Shown here piece after piece: positions 54,508 through 62,292 of a stretch of 64,000 bases of DNA (within the stretch, counting starts at the first letter, position 1; each line of letters starts with the position of its first letter). The notes below the pieces were generated by a model. The model had not been told where the DNA came from. It worked only from the letters and a program-made list of their open reading frames with translations, and ran no database searches. Position numbers and translations under genes: made by a program. The stretch covers positions 124,001-188,000 of the forward strand of contig NZ_CAMTTF010000001.1 in assembly GCF_947077765.1 (NCBI RefSeq). The letters are read 5' to 3'. This stretch comes from Salinibacter grassmerensis. GTDB taxonomy: Bacteria > Bacteroidota > Rhodothermia > Rhodothermales > Salinibacteraceae.

Positions 54508-56379
54508 TCAAAGAGCCTCCGCCTCCCGAATGGCAATGCGGCCCCGCCAGAGAAGCCCCCCGCCGAGCCCGATTCCCAGCGCAAGGAGGAGGGCGAGAAT
54601 GCCGGACCCGGACCCGCCGGCCAGAATCGATCCCTTCTCCGTCTGCGCCTCCAGCGTGGCCAGACGCCGTGTCAACTCGTCGTGCTGGTCGTTGAGGGCC
54701 TCAATCTCCGCGTTCAGGTCCGCAATCGTCTCTGTCTTCTCGTCAAGCTCTGCCTGCTGCTCCTGAACCCCTTTCAGCAGAACCGCTGTCATCTTCGAGT
54801 AGGAGAGCGAGAGGGTGCCCCCGCTTCCCTCACTGACGAGCGCCGGGAACTGCTTCTGCACCTTCTGCGCGATCAGGCCGATCTGCTCGCCGGACGGGTG
54901 GGTCGCCGGGTCCTTGAACCGATAGCGCACCGGGCGAAGTGCCCCGATCTTCTGGAGGATGCCCCCGCTGAGCGGCTCAATGTCGGTCTTCAGGCGGCGG
55001 TCAGAGTTTTGGGTGAGGCCCCCGCTAATCGTAAGATTGCCTCCCCCGTCCAGCACCAGTGCGTCGTTGCGGCTGTTGGTCCCTGAGCCGTTGCCGACCA
55101 CGAAGAGGGTATTGTCCGCTGACGTGTTGGTGTCGTTGTATTTGCCCACCGTGAAGGAAGAAGGGGTGGCCGCTCTCGTGGTCGTTCCGAATGCAGCTGC
55201 GTCGGTCCCTATGGCTTTCGTCAACGATCCCATTGCCGTCGCGCCGTCGGACGTCGCGTCCGTATCGTTTCCCAACGCGACGGCCCCCTTGCCCTCGGCG
55301 TAGGTCTGGTGGCCGATCGCGGTGGGACCGGGCTCAGAGTCTCCGTCCCCCGCGACACCCAGTGCTTGAGCAGAGTTGCCGATTGCCGTTGCCCCTTTCG
55401 TGGACGCCAGTGTGGCGTCGCCAAAGGTGAACGAGTAGTTGCCCGCGTCGGACGCTGCTCCCGGCTGGCCCCCTCGAAAGGCAGCCGTTTCCGGATGGTA
55501 CTGCATGAACGACCCCCCAATTGAGGGAGGCGATGTCGCAATGTTGGAAAAGGTCCCGGTGACGGCAAACCCATCCGAATCGGCGATCTCGCGGACTCCG
55601 TCCTGATTCTCGGAGACTCCTTTGAGATCGCTTGCTTCGTCTAGGGTAGTCCCGTCAGGCAGAACGAAGCCGCCACTCACCTCAAGGTTGCCGCTCTGGT
55701 CCAGCACGAGGGCGTCGGAGGGGGTGCTGAGCGTCCCGTTTCCGACGACGAACAGCGGGCCCGTGGACGAATCGTTGTCGTCGTTCCCGTTATTCTTGTT
55801 GTTGTAGGTACCGATTGTGAGAGAGCGGTTTGTCGCAGCGGTGGTGTTGCTGCCGAGCGCCACGGCGTGGTTGCCACTCGCAGCCGTCCCCACGCCTATG
55901 GCTAGGGCGTTCGTGTTGGTGGCCGTCGTCTGCGTCCCCATCGCCACGGCGGCCGTGCCACTGGCCTTCGTGTTCTGACCGAATGCCACCGAGTGGGAAC
56001 CGACGTTCGAAGCGTTCCAGAACTGGCGCCCATCGACCCCAGATAAGGCGCTGCTATTGTCGAACACTCGCCCGGCCCGAAAGGCAGCCTCTGCCGGGTA
56101 CCACATCAGCCGGGTGCCCGGTCCTTCGGTAGGAATTGAGTCGGCGGGGCTTGTGGGGCCGTAGCTGCCGGGGACGTAGAGGCCGCCGTCGTAGTTGAGT
56201 TGGAGGCGCGTGTCGGTGTTTCCGTTTTCAATCGTGGTCGTGGGTGTCTGCCCGTGGGCCGCGCCCGCCAAGAGCACCGAAAAGATCAGAAGAAGGGGGA
56301 CGCGGACTTCCGTCGATAGTGTACTCGCAGACATCGCATTCGCAGACATCGTACTCGTGCGTATCGTGTTTGCAGACAT
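54508..56379 (-). CDS. YadA-head / S74 self-cleaving protein with membrane anchor (larger paralogue)
   Basis: 623 aa. Five 15-bp repeats at the start encode MSANT-IRTST-MSANA-MSAST-LSTEV, then a signal peptide (to about AHGQ, 44). Residues 120-235 and 310-445 have YadA-type head repeats (AVAMGTQTTATNTNALAIG, AVALGNDTDATSDGATAMG). The peptidase S74 intramolecular chaperone follows, with self-cleavage motif SDRRLK (Ser459-Lys464) and IGLIAQKVQKQFPALVSE. Then a coiled coil with TETIADLNAEIEALNDQ, and a C-terminal membrane helix at 592-611 with a basic end (WRGRIAI). S74 domains trimerise tail-spike-like proteins and cut themselves at the Ser. Cleavage here would release the trimeric head from its anchor. 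Confidence 0.88.
   Translation of the reverse strand: MSANTIRTSTMSANAMSASTLSTEVRVPLLLIFSVLLAGAAHGQTPTTTIENGNTDTRLQLNYDGGLYVPGSYGPTSPADSIPTEGPGTRLMWYPAEAAFRAGRVFDNSSALSGVDGRQFWNASNVGSHSVAFGQNTKASGTAAVAMGTQTTATNTNALAIGVGTAASGNHAVALGSNTTAATNRSLTIGTYNNKNNGNDDNDSSTGPLFVVGNGTLSTPSDALVLDQSGNLEVSGGFVLPDGTTLDEASDLKGVSENQDGVREIADSDGFAVTGTFSNIATSPPSIGGSFMQYHPETAAFRGGQPGAASDAGNYSFTFGDATLASTKGATAIGNSAQALGVAGDGDSEPGPTAIGHQTYAEGKGAVALGNDTDATSDGATAMGSLTKAIGTDAAAFGTTTRAATPSSFTVGKYNDTNTSADNTLFVVGNGSGTNSRNDALVLDGGGNLTISGGLTQNSDRRLKTDIEPLSGGILQKIGALRPVRYRFKDPATHPSGEQIGLIAQKVQKQFPALVSEGSGGTLSLSYSKMTAVLLKGVQEQQAELDEKTETIADLNAEIEALNDQHDELTRRLATLEAQTEKGSILAGGSGSGILALLLALGIGLGGGLLWRGRIAIREAEAL
56305..56379 (-). repeat. 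15-bp repeat array encoding alternative start codons
   Basis: Five consecutive 15-mers: ATGTCTGCAAACACG, ATACGCACGAGTACG, ATGTCTGCGAATGCG, ATGTCTGCGAGTACA and a weak fifth. Three of the five begin with ATG in the same frame (56379, 56349, 56334), so unit gain or loss would not shift the frame but could change start choice. Confidence 0.8.
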
Positions 56380-56429
56380 CGAAGTAGAAAGTCGAACCCA
56401 GAAGACGAGAAAAGGAGGGCAGAACCCAG

Positions 56430-57689
56430 CTATGTGCGCCGACGCCAGATGAGTCCCCCGGCGAAGCTGCCCGCACCGACCACCAGCATCAAGAGGGCCG
56501 TTGGGCCCCAGCCCGCTGGCAGTACCGAAGATTTCTTGCTTTCTAGGGCCGCGAGGCGCGTCTTCATGTCCTCGATCTGCTCAACCCGGCTTTCGATCTC
56601 CACATTCTGTGCCCGGAAGCGGTCGTTCTCGCTCTGCAGGGCGCGAACCTGAGCCTGCTGCTCTTGAACCCCTTTCAGCAGAACGGCTGTCATTTTCGAG
56701 TAGGAGAGCGAGAGGGTGCCCCCGCTTCCCTCACTGACGAGCGCCGGAAACTGCTTCTGCACCCCCTGCGCAATGAGGCCGACCTGCTCGCCGGACGGGT
56801 GGGTCGCCGGGTCCTTGAACCGGTAGCGCACCGGGCGAAGCGCCCCGAGCTTCTGGAGGATGCCCCCGCTGAGCGGCTCAATACCGGTCTTGAGGCGGCG
56901 GTCGGAGCTTTCGGTGAGGCTCCCGCTGATCGTGAGGTCGCCGGTCTTCGTGAGCACCAGTGCATCGGAGGGGGTGCTGAGCGAGCCGTTGCCGACCACG
57001 AAAAAGGTGCCATCCGCCGATGTGTTGGCACTGTTGTGCCTGCCAATCGAGAGAGACTGGTCCGTGGCGGCGGTCGTGTTCGAGCCCATCGCTGTCGCGT
57101 AGCTACCGCTGGCGGTGGTCCCGTTGCCCATTGCCGTGGTCCGCAAGCCACTGGCGGTGGTCCCGTTGCCCATCGCCGTAGCGTCGGAGTTGCTGGCGGT
57201 CGTGTTGAAGCCCATTGACGTGGCGTTGCTGCCGCTGGCGGTCGTCCCGAACCCCGTTGCCGTCGCGTAGTCGCCGCTGGCGGTCGTTCCGCCGCCCATT
57301 GCCGTGGCGCCGAGGCCGCTAGCTTTCGTGTCGAAGCCAAGCGCGGCCGATTGCTTTCCCACGTTCACCGCGTCCCATTCCGTGCCGCCCACCCGCCCAG
57401 CGCGGACAGCGGCCTTCGCCGGGTACCACATCATCCGGGTGCCGGCTCCTTCGGCGGGGATCGAGTCGTTCTCCGTCCCGTCTGTGACGTAGCTGCCGGG
57501 GACGTAGAGGCCGCCGTCGTAGTTGAGTTGGAGGCGCGTGTCGGTGTTTCCGTTTTCAATCGTGGTCGTGGGCGTCTGCCCGTGCACTGGGACTGTCCCC
57601 AGCCCGAGGGCCAATAGCCCAAGTCCTCCCAGGGCGGCCGCGACGAGATGAATCGAAAAAAGACGAGAGGTGTGGAGGGAGGCTTGCAT
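56430..57689 (-). CDS. YadA-head / S74 self-cleaving protein with membrane anchor (smaller paralogue)
   Basis: 419 aa from ATG 57689 (an ATG at 57737 gives a less natural leader). Signal peptide to about VHGQ (38). After IENGNTDTRLQLNYDGGL come about seven tandem 14-residue YadA head repeats (ATAMGNGTTASGSY-type, 115-215). The S74 domain has SDRRLK (Ser262-Lys267), GLIAQGVQKQFPALVSE, then a coiled coil with QAQVRALQSENDRFRAQNVE and a C-terminal helix ending WRRRT. It is a tandem paralogue of the gene downstream (50 bp apart); the signal region and S74 domain are almost the same in sequence. Role and trimer topology are as for that gene. Confidence 0.88.
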   Translation of the reverse strand: MQASLHTSRLFSIHLVAAALGGLGLLALGLGTVPVHGQTPTTTIENGNTDTRLQLNYDGGLYVPGSYVTDGTENDSIPAEGAGTRMMWYPAKAAVRAGRVGGTEWDAVNVGKQSAALGFDTKASGLGATAMGGGTTASGDYATATGFGTTASGSNATSMGFNTTASNSDATAMGNGTTASGLRTTAMGNGTTASGSYATAMGSNTTAATDQSLSIGRHNSANTSADGTFFVVGNGSLSTPSDALVLTKTGDLTISGSLTESSDRRLKTGIEPLSGGILQKLGALRPVRYRFKDPATHPSGEQVGLIAQGVQKQFPALVSEGSGGTLSLSYSKMTAVLLKGVQEQQAQVRALQSENDRFRAQNVEIESRVEQIEDMKTRLAALESKKSSVLPAGWGPTALLMLVVGAGSFAGGLIWRRRT

Positions 57690-58122
57690 GGGATGAAGGC
57701 GCCTGACTGGAAGAGAGCCGATCGGCCCTCGATGCAAGGGAGTGTCTCCCGGTAAGCGCCGAAGACCTTCTAAGTGTATTTTGCGTAAGACCTACTGGGG
57801 GCAAGAACCTTGCCACTATCGGTGGAAGAGCCTCCCCTGAACGGGTGCAACGCGTCCTATGAGAAAGAAAGACCCCCGGTATGAGACACTGGTCTTGACT
57901 CCAGGGCCCGTTTCCCGGCTGGATTTTTCCGCCGCCGCTGTTCTCCTCGGCGGGGCTTTTCCCTGAAGCTGAAGGGCATGGTGGATGGAGGCGCCCCTTC
58001 AGAATATCAACAGACCAGAGGCTTCCGTGGAAGAAGTTCGTTTAGGAGGAAAGGGCTTCTCTCGTAAAGAATAGCTTCTCCCGAGACGTCCCTCACACGG
58101 AGGTCTTTCACGTAGACACCTC
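57690..58122. other. Intergenic region, 433 bp
   Basis: Contains a GC-rich stem (CCGCCG...CGGCGG at about 57929-57953) and, at its right end, a 15-bp repeat array that overlaps the 3' end of the chemoreceptor gene. No gene is supported. Confidence 0.45.
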
Positions 58123-58135
58123 TCACGCAGACACC
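58076..58135 (-). repeat. 15-bp repeat array at the end of the chemoreceptor gene
   Basis: Four consecutive 15-mers on the plus strand: ttctcccgagacgtc, cctcacacggaggtc, tttcacgtagacacc and tctcacgcagacacc. The last two differ at 2 positions; the others are degraded. The receptor stop codon lies inside the array (58123-58125). Confidence 0.75.
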
Positions 58136-59715
58136 TGTCCGGACGGATGCCCATCGCCCCCCCCGTAGTCCTGGGGCGCGGTCTTGCTGCCGCTCGTTCG
58201 GGACGACCCAGACTCCTCGTCAAGGTCGAACCGCTGGACTGCGCTACGGAGCCGTTCGGTGAGGACGTCGAGCTCGTCCGCCGTATCGGAAACCTCCGTC
58301 ACGCCGGCCGCCGCCTCCTGGACCGCTGTGGAGATCGACTGGATACTTTGTGCGATCTGCTCGCTAGTGGCGCTCTGCTCCTCCGAGGCGGTCGCAATCT
58401 CTTCCGCTCGCCCTTCCACCGTGCCGATGGAGGTAATGACTTCCTCAATGGCCCTACCGGTCCGATCGGCAAGCTCCATTCCCTCCTCCGCCCTCTGGCT
58501 GCTCCGGCGTGCTGCCTCGACCGCGTCTTCGGTCTCGTCCTGAACCTGCTCGATCATGCTGGCGATTTCGTCGGTCGCCGCGTCGGCCTCCTCCGCAAGC
58601 TCGCGCACCTCCTCGGCGACGACGGCGAACCCCTGGCCAGTGTTGGACCCGTCTTCTCCGGCCCGAGCGGCCTCGATTGCCGCGTTCAGCGCGAGCAGGT
58701 TCGTCTGCCCGGCTATTTCATCGATCCGCTCGACGACCTGGCCAATCTCTTCACTCGAGGCGGCGAGCCCTTCGATGACCGACGCGGTGTCCTGGGCCGC
58801 GTCCACAATCTCTTCCATCTTTCCGGTCGTCTCTTCGACGACCTCTCCGCCCTGCCGGGCCTGCTGGCCCCCGGCCTCGGCGGCCTCGGCGACCGACTGG
58901 ACACTGCGGGCGTTCTCGTCGATCGTCTGGTTGAGCTGTTCGACGGCCGCGGCCACTTCCTCGGCCTGTGCGGACTGCTCCTCGGTCGACGCGGCCATCT
59001 GGTCCGACGACGCGCTGATTTGACTGGCCGACGCCGTGGTCGACTGGGCTACCTCTTGGATCTGCTCGACCATCTGCTGGAGGTTTTCGACCGACCGGTT
59101 GAAGCCGTCGTAGAGGCGCCCCATGTCTCCATCTGCCTCGGTGTCCACCCGCGCGGTCAGATTCCCGTCCGCAAACCGACTCATTGCCCCCAAAAGAACC
59201 TCTACCTGCTCGGTGAGGGTATCCCGCTTGTTTTCGGCCCGGACCCGGTCGGTTATGTCGTTTGCGATTTTGACGACCTTCTGGACCTCTTCTCCGTCTC
59301 CAAACACCGGGACGTACGTTCCCTGCAGCCAGAGCACGCGGCCGCTCTTGGCAATTCGCTTGAGGCGGCCCTCGTGCGGCTCCCCGCGCCCGAGCTTCTC
59401 CCAAAAGGCGCGGTACTCCTCTGACCGTGCATACTCGTCCTCGACGAAGATGCGGTGGTGCTCGCCTTCAACCTCTCCGGGCTCGTACCCGACGAGATCG
59501 AGAAAATTCTCGTTGGCCGCCACAATGGTCCCATCGGGACGAAATTCGATGACTCCCATCGACCGGTGTACGCCCTCAACGAGCGCAGCCTCGGTAATTT
59601 CTGAACCGCCCCTGCCATTTCTGGCGGAGCCGTTGCCCGCGTCGTGTCCAGTAGCGCCTTCGACTGTTGCGTCGTTCTGCGCGGCCTCTTCGGGGCCGAA
59701 AAGTTGAGTAAACAT
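58123..59715 (-). CDS. Soluble PAS-domain methyl-accepting chemotaxis protein
   Basis: 530 aa, no membrane helix. A PAS domain at about 45-160 (GVIEFRPDGTIVAANENFLD, LVGYEPGEVEGEHHRIF, with the PAC end VVKIANDITDRV), a HAMP-like helix at 165-220 (FADGNLTARVDTEADGDMGR), then a methyl-accepting signalling domain at 220-480. The hairpin IDEIAGQTNLLALNAAIEAA is followed by RAGEDGSNTGQGFAVVAEEV, with an extra SNTG (residues 357-360) compared with the usual GEQGRGF. It should signal to CheA via CheW from the cytoplasm, as Aer-like redox or ligand sensors do. No other chemotaxis gene is in the window. Confidence 0.93.
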   Translation of the reverse strand: MFTQLFGPEEAAQNDATVEGATGHDAGNGSARNGRGGSEITEAALVEGVHRSMGVIEFRPDGTIVAANENFLDLVGYEPGEVEGEHHRIFVEDEYARSEEYRAFWEKLGRGEPHEGRLKRIAKSGRVLWLQGTYVPVFGDGEEVQKVVKIANDITDRVRAENKRDTLTEQVEVLLGAMSRFADGNLTARVDTEADGDMGRLYDGFNRSVENLQQMVEQIQEVAQSTTASASQISASSDQMAASTEEQSAQAEEVAAAVEQLNQTIDENARSVQSVAEAAEAGGQQARQGGEVVEETTGKMEEIVDAAQDTASVIEGLAASSEEIGQVVERIDEIAGQTNLLALNAAIEAARAGEDGSNTGQGFAVVAEEVRELAEEADAATDEIASMIEQVQDETEDAVEAARRSSQRAEEGMELADRTGRAIEEVITSIGTVEGRAEEIATASEEQSATSEQIAQSIQSISTAVQEAAAGVTEVSDTADELDVLTERLRSAVQRFDLDEESGSSRTSGSKTAPQDYGGGDGHPSGQVSA

Positions 59716-60283
59716 GGCGCCTGTCTCTAAATTGTGTACGGAGACTAAACTCGGAGCGCGTTTTAGGTTATCGGTGCATGTTATGGGAACTTAAATTTTG
59801 CGGCGTAGCGTGGCCGACGTGCGGGAAGACGTGTCCCGGGCACAAGGGGAGTGTCTTGAGACGTCCGGTCCGTCCGCATTGGGCGCTGTTGGTTTCAGAC
59901 GGGACGAGGTGGGGTTCTCACCTTGCCCTCCTCAGGTCGCCTGGGGAGCGGCTCAAAACGGGTGTCAGATGCGGTTTTCCAGAACCGGTCGCGATACACA
60001 AAACCGGTGATTTGCCCGGTAGCAGACTGCCGGACGGCAGCTTGCCCGGCAACAGCTTGAGAGACGAGAGGTCGACACGGTCGCCGAGGGGCTCCGATTA
60101 GACGAACAGTAGCCCTACCCATGCTGGATGGACCCAGGCGAGTGAATTCCCGAGAGTACTAGGCCGGGTCCGAGTCGAGACCGGCGGTGATCCAGCCAAG
60201 GACGGCGAGGGGCCCACATCGGCCCATGGCTCAGGCTGACTCGCCGCTTCAACGGGCCTCACCGCGGCCTGGACAGGCGCGTG
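59716..60283. other. Intergenic region, 568 bp
   Basis: No gene is supported. A 15-bp repeat array lies at 60012-60071. Confidence 0.45.
60012..60071. repeat. 15-bp repeat array
   Basis: Units ttgcccggtagcaga, ctgccggacggcagc, ttgcccggcaacagc and a poorly matching fourth unit ttgagagacgagagg. Units 1 and 3 match at 12 of 15 positions. Confidence 0.65.
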
Positions 60284-60850
60284 CTACAGCTCCACCTCCA
60301 CGGTAAGTCCAATTTGGTTGCCGCGGGGACCACCAGCGGTCGGAGTGATTCGGATATCGGAGATGTCGACGCCGTGGGCTCGGTTGTACCGGCGGGCCGC
60401 ATTGTCGGCAATGACGATGTCGTAGATGGCGCTGATGAGAACCACGGCCCCTCCGATGGGGGCCGCCACGAGAAAAATTCCCAGCCCCTCGTATCCGGAG
60501 CGCCCCACTGTAGCAAGTACCGGCAGGAGCGCCCCGCCAGTTCGGACGCCGATGCCGACCCAGGCCCTCCTGTTGTTTTCGGCGTAGAAGTGCCCGGCAG
60601 CCGGGCCCAGTAGGAGCCCCGCGCCAAAGATTGGGGCTCCCAGAACCGTTCCGCCGACCGAGTACCACATGGCCCGTTGTGGGTCTTTTCTCTGGAACTC
60701 GTCCCCAGATGTAGTCGAAGCGTGAGATGTATCTGGAGCAGCGGGGCTCTGCGAGTAGGCCGGGGCCGTCAGGAAAACGGCGAGGGCGAAAATGACCAGA
60801 TCGGCCTTTCGGCAACTCTCAGCTTCCACGGGGCCGTTCGGGCAGCGCAT
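60284..60850 (-). CDS. Membrane or exported hypothetical protein
   Basis: 188 aa from ATG 60850; ATG 60868 is an alternative. A first hydrophobic segment with LVIFALAVFLTAPAYSQ looks like a signal peptide, followed by a Ser/Thr linker and three further hydrophobic Gly-rich segments (VGGTVLGAPIFGAGLLLGPAAG; VGIGVRTGGALLPVLATVG; IFLVAAPIGGAVVLISAIYD). Next comes NAARRYNRAHG and a beta-type C-terminus ending VEVEL. The C-terminal segment resembles DUF-type outer-envelope proteins, but no family is assigned. Confidence 0.65.
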   Translation of the reverse strand: MRCPNGPVEAESCRKADLVIFALAVFLTAPAYSQSPAAPDTSHASTTSGDEFQRKDPQRAMWYSVGGTVLGAPIFGAGLLLGPAAGHFYAENNRRAWVGIGVRTGGALLPVLATVGRSGYEGLGIFLVAAPIGGAVVLISAIYDIVIADNAARRYNRAHGVDISDIRITPTAGGPRGNQIGLTVEVEL

Positions 60851-61201
60851 GGACACAGGATAGGGCATGGACACGGTGGGGTCTGCTAGCTTTGAGGAGG
60901 CGATGTCAAGCGTGCGCCCCCGTAGGTAAGCATTGTGGAGCCGGACGACCGGATATTTTTCCGTGCTGTGTGGACAGGCCCGTTTCTCGAGGGGAGTTCC
61001 ACGAGATGGAGGACCTCGCCAGACGCAAGAAAGCATGGGATCGACCGGTCGGGATTGAACCAGTCAGCTCGGCCTCGGTCTCATTCTACCTGAAGGAGAT
61101 GGTGCCGCAGACTCCCGGCGAAAATTGCTCTACCGGTAAATATGTCTGCCGAAAATCTATTTTCCACCGCTACCGTTCCGTCCTCATGCTACGTATTTCA
61201 C
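60851..61201. other. Intergenic region, 351 bp
   Basis: Nothing recognisable. It separates divergent genes and should hold the promoter of the toxin-antitoxin pair. Confidence 0.4.
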
Positions 61202-61517
61202 ATGCAGCGTCACTTTCGTCTCCGCGCCCATGCGATTGAGCGCTCGTTCGAGCGTGAGATTCCTCGGGGCCGACATCCGGGATGTATTGGAAACCGGAGA
61301 GGTCTTCGATCGAGAGCCCAGCGCAAAGCCGTTTCCGAAGTACTACGTGTTGGGATGGGTCGACAGCCCTGCACGACGAGGAGATCATGACCGTGGTCGG
61401 CCTATTCACGTGGTAGCGGCTGACGATGAGGAAGCCAGCATCACGTGTGTGCTCACTGTTTACGAACCTGACCCAGATCTCTGGACCGATGAGTTCCGAA
61501 AAAAACAGGACGACTGA
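61202..61517 (+). pseudogene. DUF4258-type toxin-like gene with a +1 frameshift
   Basis: From ATG 61202 the sequence reads MQRHFRLRAHAIERSFEREI and then loses frame at about 61258-61263. One frame over it continues LGADIRDVLETGEVFDRE, YYVLGWVD, RPIHVVAADDEEASITCV and LTVYEPDPDLWTDEF to TGA at 61517. The whole pattern is that of DUF4258 proteins (RelE-like fold), usually the toxin next to a YgiT-type zinc-finger antitoxin, and such a gene overlaps its end. One extra base explains the shift. A separate start (ATG 61230) in the second frame would give a protein without the first helix. An 11-residue insert with SPARRGDHDRG also looks unusual. Confidence 0.75.
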
Positions 61518-61773
61518 GCCGGTAGCCGAAGAAGAGTGCCCGATGTGTCTTGCGGGCACACTCCGTGAGGGCAGTACGACCATTACGCTGGAGCGGGGCG
61601 AGGCCACGGTCGTGCTCAAAGAAGTGCCTGCTAACGTGTGCGATGTCTGCGGGGAAGCATACGTGGATGAGGAGGTGTCCGCGGCCGTTTACGAGAAGGC
61701 TGAGGAAGCTGTGGAGGCCGACGTACAGTTTGACGTGCGCCGGTGGAAGGGTGTCCGGAAAGCCACCACGTAG
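61489..61773 (+). CDS. YgiT-type zinc-finger antitoxin-like protein
   Basis: 94 aa from ATG 61489, overlapping the toxin gene's end by 29 bp. Two Cys pairs, CPMC and CDVC (in VPANVCDVCGEAYVDEEV), form the MqsA/YgiT N-terminal zinc finger; a helical C-terminus follows (VSAAVYEKAEEAVEADVQF). There is no full C-terminal HTH as in MqsA, as is usual for the short YgiT antitoxins paired with DUF4258 toxins. If the toxin is dead, this is an orphan antitoxin. Confidence 0.85.
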   Translation: MSSEKNRTTEPVAEEECPMCLAGTLREGSTTITLERGEATVVLKEVPANVCDVCGEAYVDEEVSAAVYEKAEEAVEADVQFDVRRWKGVRKATT

Positions 61774-62292
61774 TGTCCGAAAACGTGCCGTGGGAACGGT
61801 TCTACGATCGGAAGGGAGAGTCCCTGGTCAAGCCGAGATTGAGCTGGTCCGAGGCCATTCCCATGCTTCTGCTCCTGATTCCCTAGGGTTGGCGGGCAAC
61901 CCAGACTTTGCCGGAGCCGAGCTAGGTTAGCCAACTTGACGCCTCGACCCGGCACCACAGGATCTAGTCGGCACCGTAGGCCCGGTCCATCGGCGACCGC
62001 TTCTCGACGTCCCGCGAAGCTGCCCTTGGGGCCGAGTCGCCGAAATCCTGTCCATCAGTTCGGTGAAGACAATCGCCCCGTGGCACCGCCCCGTCGTCGG
62101 CACTATCCAGAGCGGCAGCCCCCGCCAGCCGCGTGCGAGGCGGGTCTTCATTGAGCTCCCTTCTCACCGAACGGAAGTGCTGGAGGCACTGGAAAGAGGG
62201 CAGACCCTGGTGAAAAAGAGAATAGAGTGTCTCCCAAGCAGATCAGCCCGGGGGGGGGACATCCCTACCCTCAAACGCAGCATTCGCTGCAG
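61774..62292. other. Intergenic region with transposase-like remnant
   Basis: Only the degenerate minus-strand fragment at 61930-62160 is of note. Nothing else is recognisable. Confidence 0.4.
61930..62160 (-). mobile_element. Possible degenerate transposase remnant (IS5-like)
   Basis: In two frames the minus strand reads KTRLARGWRGLPLWIVPTTG, AIVFTELMDRI and, one frame over, SAPRAASRDVEKRSPMDRAYGAD. GLPL-IV-T-G followed by a short helix and -DRAYGAD is the pattern of the DDE-transposase core of IS5-type elements (GLPL...VLTGGQ...DKAYD-D). Frameshifts and loss of both ends make it a relic at best. Confidence 0.4.

Noticed and set aside
57929-57953. GC-rich hairpin as terminator for the chemoreceptor gene
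   Set aside because: On the minus strand it is followed by A residues rather than T residues, so it does not fit an intrinsic terminator in that direction.
61041-61090. Possible tRNA on the minus strand (ggttcaatccc resembles a T-loop)
   Set aside because: The flanking bases do not form a five-pair T-stem, and no acceptor or anticodon stem can be built around it.
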